Shown here piece by piece: positions 7,029-12,108 of a DNA stretch of 12,108 bases (positions are counted from its first letter, which is position 1; every line of letters starts with the position of its first letter). Where the stretch lies: the NCBI GenBank assembly GCA_027717875.1, contig JALLOL010000055.1, positions 1 through 12,108 on the forward strand, given 5' to 3'. A program made the translations under genes and the position numbers. A model generated the notes under the pieces. It made no database searches, was not told the origin of the DNA, and saw nothing but the letters and a program-made list of their open reading frames with translations. Source of the DNA: Acidobacteria bacterium AH-259-L09. GTDB taxonomy: Bacteria > Acidobacteriota > UBA6911 > RPQK01.

Positions 7029-7454
7029 CCAAACCGCGGGGATTCTTGCATACGTGACGGAGAAGACCTTCGATGTGAGTTTGCACTTTCTGGTATTTAA
7101 GCCTTTAGGACGAATTCCCCTCTAAAGCTGACTTCAGTGACTACAAACTGATCTCCCGATTCGGCGGGTCGGCTTCCTCTACTACGTCTGGGACATAGAC
7201 GAGCGATCCAAGAGCGGAAAAACTGAACTCACAGCCCTGGTAGTTTCGGTAACGGCCTGGTTGACGCTCTCCACAATGGGAGCAGCACCACAGGTCAACC
7301 ACTGAGATTTACCTACACAGTCTTGATCAAGCAGACAGAAAAGCCATGGTAGTATATGAACGTGCCAGGAGAAATTCTCACACACAGTCTCACACCGTAG
7401 GAAACAGCTGACGTACTTTTGTGTAACATATTGAGTCTAAATTCTAAATAATGT
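7029..7454. other. Gene-poor stretch upstream of tRNA-Lys
   Basis: I see no protein gene, RNA gene or clear repeat here. The only open frame of any length (7182-7385, minus) lacks a ribosome site and has no recognisable domain. The A/T-rich last 30 bases before the tRNA presumably contain its promoter, but I cannot pick out boxes with confidence. Confidence 0.5.
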
Positions 7455-7530
7455 GGGCCGTTAGCTCAGTCGGCAGAGCATCTGCCTTTTAAGCAGAGGG
7501 TCGCTGGTTCGATTCCAGCACGGCCCACCA
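7455..7530 (+). tRNA. tRNA-Lys(UUU)
   Basis: A complete cloverleaf is present: acceptor GGGCCGT/ACGGCCC, D arm TAGCTCAGTCGG, anticodon stem TCTGC/GCAGA around loop CTTTTAA (anticodon TTT), and T arm CTGGTTCGATTCCAG. Discriminator A is followed by an encoded CCA. The total is 76 bases. It decodes AAA/AAG lysine codons. Confidence 0.97.
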
Positions 7531-7598
7531 CCTAACTTTCTGAAAAAACAGCACTTACAAAATAGCAAAGAAGGGAACAAGGAAGCGTCAAAACCCTT

Positions 7599-7619
7599 GG
7601 TTGCGGATAGGTTGCGGAT
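7599..7619 (+). repeat. Tandem GGTTGCGGAT direct repeat downstream of tRNA-Lys
   Basis: GGTTGCGGAT occurs twice (7599-7608 and 7610-7619) with an 11-base period, 69 bases past the tRNA end. A doubled GGTTxC-type motif also flanks the tRNA-Leu fragment at the other end of the window, which suggests integrase arm-type sites at both tRNA genes. This is inference from position and resemblance only. Confidence 0.35.
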
Positions 7620-7661
7620 TGTGCCCACTGTAAATAGACTCTTAAAGAATGCACGAATCGT

Positions 7662-7984
7662 TTGAAGCATAATAAGGTTCTTATTTTGGAGGATGAAGAA
7701 GTTAGAGAACTAGTCAATAATGCCTTCACAAGGGCAGCAGAGATGACTGAGTCTTCTGGCCAAGTTCTCGCAATTTGGACAAGTCCGCATCCACTAGATA
7801 TGGATAAGTTGAAGCTTACAAAAACGGTGACACAGACTTGTCGGAGAAAGAGTTCGATAGCTTGGTTCCGAATCGCAAGTTTTCACAGGAAGAACTGTCG
7901 GAATGGGTCGACCTTAGATTTCATGGCATCATATCATTCCTAATGTTTCTAGAGCGGGATAGATACCTACGTTTGCGGGAATAA
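7662..7984 (+). pseudogene. Frameshifted small gene of unknown function next to tRNA-Lys
   Basis: The first frame, from TTG at 7662, reads LKHNKVLILEDEEVREL onward to about 7820. It then degenerates into an uninformative tail that stops at 7943. A second frame takes over inside the A5 run at 7820-7824 and reads NGDTDLSEKEFDSL, FSQEELSEWVDLRF and FLMFLERDRYLRLRE, ending with TAA at 7982-7984. One extra A would join them into a continuous acidic, helical protein of about 107 residues. No family is recognised. The 5' end is uncertain: there is no ribosome site, and an ATG at 7649 lies in the other frame. The gene could be a pseudogene or a homopolymer error in the assembly. It lies where element-borne genes often sit, directly past a tRNA. 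Confidence 0.5.
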
Positions 7985-8057
7985 AGCATCCATCTTTTCT
8001 GGCTTACTACACGAGGTCTTAGAGCTGGTGAAAGCTATCCGCGGGAGTTAAGAATTC

Positions 8058-8138
8058 ACCGAGGTTGCCGCCGGGCCTATGGCGGGGGCCTCGGTCGCAC
8101 GCCTTGTCAGGTCGGCGCTTCCGCCGCTTCGTGACGAG
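8058..8138 (-). repeat. Structured GC-rich repeat, REP-like copy 1
   Basis: Two hairpins sit back to back. One at 8058-8095 has outer stem ACCGAGG/CCTCGGT and inner stem CCGCC/GGCGG. The other lies at 8106-8135. On the minus strand, 8138-8108 reads CTCGTCACGAAGCGGCG, then a short loop, then CGCCGACCTG. This matches the sequence at 10317-10347 in 29 of 31 positions, in the opposite orientation. Both mismatches are in or next to the loop, so the CGGCG/CGCCG stem is preserved. I infer a dispersed REP-type element. No transposase is nearby. Confidence 0.6.
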
Positions 8139-8157
8139 CCGGTGTGAGAAATGCGGG

Positions 8158-8370
8158 TTAGTGCCTCGCTCCGTAGATACGTCTTCCGAGTCTGGATTTA
8201 ACAAGAGCTTTCCCCGAGAGCCGGGGTTCCAGGGGAGACGGCTGCACCTCTGGAAGCAAGATCTCCTCGACAATAGGGCGAAACTCTTCGGCGCAGCGCG
8301 CCAGGTATGCCTGGAGGATCAAAGCGTTAGGCCCCGTGCCCAGAACAATCCCGTTGTGAACCGCGTCCAA
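8158..8370 (-). pseudogene. Internally deleted remnant of an FAD/NAD(P)-dependent oxidoreductase
   Basis: The 70-codon frame opens with DAVHNGIVLGTGPNALILQAY (first about 23 residues), a dinucleotide-binding beta-alpha motif of the GxGxxx-A type. It is typical of the N terminus of phytoene-desaturase-like FAD oxidoreductases of about 500 residues. It then jumps directly to EEFRPIVEEILLPE followed by PLEPRLSGKAL, a segment I would expect roughly 100 or more residues later in such proteins. The frame stops where the REP-like repeat begins. It therefore looks like an internal deletion plus a 3' truncation. It starts with TTG, 8 bases after the stop of the TIM-barrel gene, so the two were probably once an operon. 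The family call rests on pattern memory, not on a search. Confidence 0.5.
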
Positions 8371-8378
8371 GATCGAGA

Positions 8379-9296
8379 TTAATCCGCTTTGAACTTGTTT
8401 ATGTACTCGACGAACTTGGCCGCACAGCGGTCCAGGTTTTCAATGGACCCACCACCCTCCAGCACCTCACACATCTCGTAGGCCACGGGCCCTTGATAGC
8501 CAATCTCCTTTAAGGTCTGAAAGAAACTTCCGTAGTCAATGAATCCAGTTCCCACCGGAACCGCTCGCATTACATTTTCCTGGCGAATGAAGTTGCTCAG
8601 CTTTGTATCGTAGATGAACCGCGGCAGCTTGACGTAATCAGCTACGGTGGTGTGTACCAGGAAAGGGGCCATCTTGCGCACCGCAGCGGCCAGTTCTTTT
8701 CCACTCAGTCCCTGCAAGGCTGGAGTCCAGGCATCGAAGGCCGCCTTGCAGTTCGGCTCATTGACTTCCGAGAGCAACCAATACAGTGCATCGTGATGAT
8801 TGGCGATATCGTGGTGATTCTGTACGGCTAAAGTGACATCGTGCCTGGCAGCCTGGTGCGCTGCAGATTTTAGACCCTCCACTACCATGGCCCAATGTTG
8901 GTCGAAAGGAATGCCCGGTCTTTCGTAGCCGGTAAAGATTCGTACCAAGGGGCAGTCAAGGTCCCGAGCCAGACGTGCCAGCTCCCCCACGTAGGCGGCC
9001 TGAATCTCAGGGACCGGAATACCCGAGCGATCGATACCACCCGTAAAGTCACTGTAGCCTGCCAGGCAAGCCAGCTCCAGGCCCAGATCCCTAATTTGCT
9101 TCCGCAGACGCTGGCGTGCTTCGGCATCGTAGTCGAGGGGCGAGACGTGGGGGCGCTTGGCAACCAACATCACCGCATCAAAGCCTAATTTTTTAGCTTT
9201 GACGAGGATCTCATCCACTGTCAAGTTGGCCTGTCCCCGCCACACTCCAGAGTAACTCACTGAATGTAAAGCGGTCTTAATCTCAAATCTGTCCAC
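8379..9296 (-). CDS. Sugar phosphate isomerase/epimerase-like TIM-barrel protein
   Basis: The 305-residue product belongs by pattern to the xylose-isomerase-like TIM-barrel (AP_endonuc_2) superfamily, whose members isomerise or epimerise keto-sugars or cleave related substrates with a divalent metal. Strand motifs appear in order: KKLGFDAVMLV (35-45), LGLELACLAG (71-80), CPLVRIFTG (115-123), VTLAVQNHHD (154-163), KAAFDAW (184-190), VHTTVADY (214-221) and GPVAYEM (269-275). Likely metal ligands are Q159 (often Glu), D188, H215 and E274. There is no signal peptide, so it is cytoplasmic. The start is a GTG with GGGAG about 8 bases upstream. The FAD oxidoreductase remnant follows 8 bases downstream, which suggests a former sugar or inositol oxidation-isomerisation pair. 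The substrate cannot be told. Confidence 0.85.
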   Translation of the reverse strand: MDRFEIKTALHSVSYSGVWRGQANLTVDEILVKAKKLGFDAVMLVAKRPHVSPLDYDAEARQRLRKQIRDLGLELACLAGYSDFTGGIDRSGIPVPEIQAAYVGELARLARDLDCPLVRIFTGYERPGIPFDQHWAMVVEGLKSAAHQAARHDVTLAVQNHHDIANHHDALYWLLSEVNEPNCKAAFDAWTPALQGLSGKELAAAVRKMAPFLVHTTVADYVKLPRFIYDTKLSNFIRQENVMRAVPVGTGFIDYGSFFQTLKEIGYQGPVAYEMCEVLEGGGSIENLDRCAAKFVEYINKFKAD

Positions 9297-9327
9297 GTTA
9301 TGTCTCCCAATTTGCGAAAAAACCTAA

Positions 9328-9411
9328 GGGGTCAGCTCTTGAAAATTCAATCTTTCAGGGTTAGGTCAACTCCTTTCGCTAAGAAAAATTAAATTTTCAA
9401 GACCTCACTCC
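9328..9411. mobile_element. 84-bp MITE-like element with 20-bp terminal inverted repeats
   Basis: The left end GGGGTCAGCTCTTGAAAATT and the reverse complement of the right end, GGAGTGAGGTCTTGAAAATT, match in 17 of 20 positions. The interior is A/T-rich and non-coding. Ends of the form GGGGTCAGGTCTTGAAAATT recur in many bacterial genomes as small mobile repeats, from general recollection. No transposase and no clear target duplication are seen. It occupies most of the 319-base gap between the TIM-barrel and alkyltransferase-like genes. Confidence 0.6.
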
Positions 9412-9602
9412 TGATTGTAGAACTTTTAACACTAGCTTGCTTCTCCGCGACACACGAGCAGGAATATTACTCGAATGCCCCGCAAGTTGATAGGGGTGAT
9501 ACCCCACGAAGCGGCTGAGGCACCGACCTGAAAAGTAGCGGGATTTCTGCGCCGCAGAGGCTAGTGACATGGCTTGACGTTTTCGTGACACGACTGCTGC
9601 TT

Positions 9603-9608
9603 TATACT
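9603..9608 (+). promoter_or_regulatory. Candidate -10 box (TATACT) for the alkyltransferase-like gene
   Basis: TATACT ends 7 bases before the ATG at 9616. Transcription would therefore start at or next to the start codon, giving a leaderless mRNA. There is no Shine-Dalgarno. TTGACG at 9574-9579 is too far (23 bases) to be its standard -35 box. Confidence 0.35.
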
Positions 9609-9615
9609 CCATGCC

Positions 9616-9936
9616 ATGAAGCGGGACAGCGTGTGGGAAAATGTTTACCGGATCGTTCGGCAAATTCCCCCGGGAAAGGTGATGACATACGGACAGATCG
9701 CTCTCTATTTTGACAACCTTTCTCCTCAGGCAGTGGGCTGGGCCATGAGATTCTGTCCCGAAGGCGTACCCTGGCACCGTGTCGTGAACGCTTCCGGCGG
9801 TTGTTCAACCGAACGCCTCCCCCACTTTCCCCCGGGGCTTCAACAAGCCCTTCTGGAACGTGAAGGAATCAAATTTCGCGCCAACGGAACCCTCGATCTA
9901 CAGCTCTACCGTTGGCGATACTCTGAGAATCGTTGA
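9616..9936 (+). CDS. atl: Alkyltransferase-like protein (MGMT-fold, Cys to Trp)
   Basis: This 106-residue protein has the DNA-binding domain of O6-alkylguanine-DNA alkyltransferases. GKVMTYGQIA (residues 20-29) is the turn and helix leading into the helix-turn-helix. The active-site motif PCHRV is replaced by PWHRVV (about 52-57), the defining mark of alkyltransferase-like (ATL) proteins. ATLs cannot remove the alkyl group; they bind O6-alkylguanine and hand it to nucleotide excision repair. The C terminus DLQLYRWRY is also ATL-typical. An unusual feature is that the arginine finger before AVG (R128 in human MGMT) appears as Gln in SPQAVGWAM. The start has a -10-like box immediately upstream and no ribosome site. 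The gene stands alone between a MITE-like element and a pseudogene. Confidence 0.9.
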   Translation: MKRDSVWENVYRIVRQIPPGKVMTYGQIALYFDNLSPQAVGWAMRFCPEGVPWHRVVNASGGCSTERLPHFPPGLQQALLEREGIKFRANGTLDLQLYRWRYSENR

Positions 9937-9990
9937 GGGTGGGCTCAGAGCGGGGACAGCAGTCGTTTTGTGAATGTGAGCAGCCAATCG

Positions 9991-10236
9991 GGAATAACTC
10001 GGTACTCAGCTCTGTTCGACTTGAAGTCAGCGGGAGGGCATCGAGGATTATGAATTACTGGTGCCCTCGCTGCGAAGGATCCCGCCAAAGCTGAGGAACT
10101 GGTTCACAAGGCGATACCGCACATGAACGACTACATCCGCAGCCCCGAAGAGTTCAGGGAGGTACATCGCGCCTTACTTGAGGTAGCCAGTGCCAGCCGG
10201 ACCGGAACCGCCTCAAAGTCTCCGGGAAGTCAATGA
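9991..10236 (+). pseudogene. C-terminal remnant of a DUF4091-type (glycoside-hydrolase-associated) protein, at least two frameshifts
   Basis: Three reading frames must be stitched together. SSVRLEV ends at 10028, REGIEDYELL runs from 10031 to about 10059, and ALAAKDPAKAEELV onward ends at TGA 10234-10236. Together they give the S-[IV]-R-x-E-x-L-R-E-G-I-E-D-Y-E block that characterises the C-terminal part of DUF4091 proteins, often attached to glycoside-hydrolase domains. A helical tail follows (HKAIPHMNDYI, PEEFREVHRALLEVASASR). No N-terminal part remains between the ATL gene and this remnant. The gene was therefore lost before the window took its present form, or the remnant arrived as a fragment. 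The family call is from the motif only. Confidence 0.55.
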
Positions 10237-10316
10237 GATTCCGGCGCCTGAACCGAACCTGATGCAAGCCTTGGCGTGAACAGATTGATAAACTATAGCC
10301 TGATTATTCATAGGTT

Positions 10317-10423
10317 CTCGTCACGAAGCGGCGAAAGCGCCGGCCTGGTAAAGGGGCGGCCCACCGGCCCGCCCGAACCGTTCTCGGTGAATGGTTTGCT
10401 GGGGCGAGCCGCCGGCTCGCCCC
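10317..10423 (+). repeat. REP-like hairpin cluster (copy 2 of the dispersed repeat plus two GC palindromes)
   Basis: There are three hairpins in 107 bases. The first, 10317-10347, is the second copy of the CTCGTCACGAAGCGGCG repeat (stem CGGCG/CGCCG, loop AAAG). The second, 10354-10374, has stem GGGCGGCC pairing with GGCCCGCCC through one bulge. The third, 10401-10423, is a perfect 10-bp stem, GGGGCGAGCC with GGCTCGCCCC, around loop GCC. No T-runs follow, so these are not intrinsic terminators. The arrangement resembles clustered REP elements. The open frame crossing this stretch (10276-10500) is best explained as repeat sequence without stops. Confidence 0.6.
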
Positions 10424-10496
10424 TACGGTACGTTGAGAGGCCGACCGAGGGCAACACTGGCAGGGCGGATGATTTCGTCGCTGCAGTAGAGAATTT

Positions 10497-11018
10497 ATGA
10501 ATAAATCCGGGCTGCGGTGTCAAAGCATGAACAAGAATCTGCAAGCGATCAGCGGGCTGAAGAAGGTTACGGCATTTTCCATCTTGGCCATTGCCCTTTT
10601 TTGCTGTACTGCTCCAAGTACCAGTACCACAATCACCTGGCAACACTACGACCGGGCTGTTCTTGATCGAGCCAGACAAGAAGGCCGCCCGGTCATTCTC
10701 GACTTTTTTGCCGACTGGTGCATCCCTTGTCATCAGCTCGACCGGTTTACGTTCAGCGACAGAAGGGTAATCGAGTCCACCCAGCAATTCGTGATGGTCA
10801 AGGTTGATTTGACAGACTACGAGTCACCAGAGGCAGAGCAGCTGCGAACACAGTTCGGAGTGACCGGCGTCCCTGAAGTTCTCTTTCTGGATGTCCAGGG
10901 AAATGAAATCCAGGAGCTGCGCGTCATCGGTTTTCTTGGCCCCGATGACTTTCTCCCACGTATAAAGCTGGCACTGGAAGCGAGCTCTTCCTTCATCGCC
11001 GGTGATCCTAGGGAATAA
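10497..11018 (+). CDS. Exported or membrane-anchored thioredoxin-fold protein (DsbD C-terminal-like)
   Basis: The 173-residue product has a positively charged N terminus and a hydrophobic segment (about residues 24-36, VTAFSILAIALF), so it is secreted or anchored. FCC at 35-37 only loosely resembles a lipobox. A thioredoxin domain spans about 46-162. It has PVILDFFADWCIPC with the redox pair C75/C78, VKVDLTD at 101-107, the cis-proline loop TGVPEVLFLD at 123-132, and FLGPDDFLPRI near the end. The layout matches the periplasmic thioredoxin module of DsbD-like proteins, which reduces disulfides outside the cytoplasm. No DsbD membrane core is adjacent, so its electron donor is unknown. The start at 10497 has AGAG 7 bases upstream; ATG at 10527 is an alternative that still keeps the signal. 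Confidence 0.85.
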   Translation: MNKSGLRCQSMNKNLQAISGLKKVTAFSILAIALFCCTAPSTSTTITWQHYDRAVLDRARQEGRPVILDFFADWCIPCHQLDRFTFSDRRVIESTQQFVMVKVDLTDYESPEAEQLRTQFGVTGVPEVLFLDVQGNEIQELRVIGFLGPDDFLPRIKLALEASSSFIAGDPRE

Positions 11019-11119
11019 GTGAAGGTTGGTTTTTAGCTGAGCAGCTAGAATAACTGCTTTGACCTTGGGGATGATTCCGCCGTGCTCGCCGGCGAGGCTC
11101 TTCGCTGAGGGATCAATTT

Positions 11120-12108
<989 letters not shown>

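Noticed and set aside
7818..7826. Programmed -1 ribosomal frameshift
   Set aside because: The in-frame codons ACA AAA ACG do not form an X XXY YYZ slippery site and I found no obvious downstream structure.
10401..10423. Intrinsic terminator
   Set aside because: The 10-bp stem is perfect but no T-run follows on either strand, and it lies upstream of the thioredoxin gene rather than after a gene.
10276..10500. A 74-codon plus-strand gene
   Set aside because: It is made largely of REP-like palindromes, lacks a ribosome site and resembles no protein.
11079..11101. Terminator at the CTCGCCGGCGAG palindrome between convergent genes
   Set aside because: The palindrome leaves almost no loop and is not followed by a T-run on either strand.

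Overview
The window reads as chromosomal DNA from a Gram-negative, probably soil- or sediment-type bacterium, most likely an Acidobacteriota or related lineage. This assignment is inferred from gene style: a twin-arginine exported lytic transglycosylase, a periplasmic DWPQWRG-type PQQ-like propeller protein, a Sat-CysC fusion, an alkyltransferase-like protein, and a large exported serine hydrolase. There is no rRNA or other decisive taxonomic marker.

Layout. Positions 1-340 hold a 3' fragment of a tRNA-Leu(UAA) gene with a cluster of GGTTACA heptamers beside it, which looks like an old integration junction. Next come two divergent genes: a Tat-exported lytic transglycosylase with a LysM domain (minus strand) and a GC-rich exported propeller protein (plus strand). 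Three more plus-strand genes follow: a His-rich exported protein of unknown function, a small lipoprotein, and a membrane-anchored SAM methyltransferase. The methyltransferase overlaps tail-to-tail by 40 bp with a 541-residue exported serine hydrolase of the class C beta-lactamase family on the minus strand. Around 7.0-8.4 kb lies a sparse, decaying zone. It contains an intact tRNA-Lys(UUU), a frameshifted small gene directly downstream of it, a structured repeat, and a deleted remnant of an FAD-dependent oxidoreductase. That remnant trails a sugar-isomerase-like TIM-barrel gene by 8 nt. A short MITE-like sequence separates the isomerase gene from an alkyltransferase-like DNA repair protein. 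Then come a multiply frameshifted remnant of a DUF4091-type protein, a cluster of REP-like hairpins, an exported thioredoxin-fold protein, and the 3' part of a bifunctional ATP sulfurylase/APS kinase that runs off the right edge.

Most of the genes act in the envelope (peptidoglycan cleavage, periplasmic propeller, lipoprotein, serine hydrolase, exported thioredoxin), but they do not form one evident pathway. The clearest single story is genome decay and small-element traffic: three gene remnants, two tRNA-associated sites, a dispersed REP-like repeat in two copies, and a MITE-like inverted-repeat element. I did not find a convincing new multi-gene system. The best leads are the uncharacterised His-rich exported protein, the lipoprotein/methyltransferase pair, and the alkyltransferase-like protein with an apparently substituted arginine finger.
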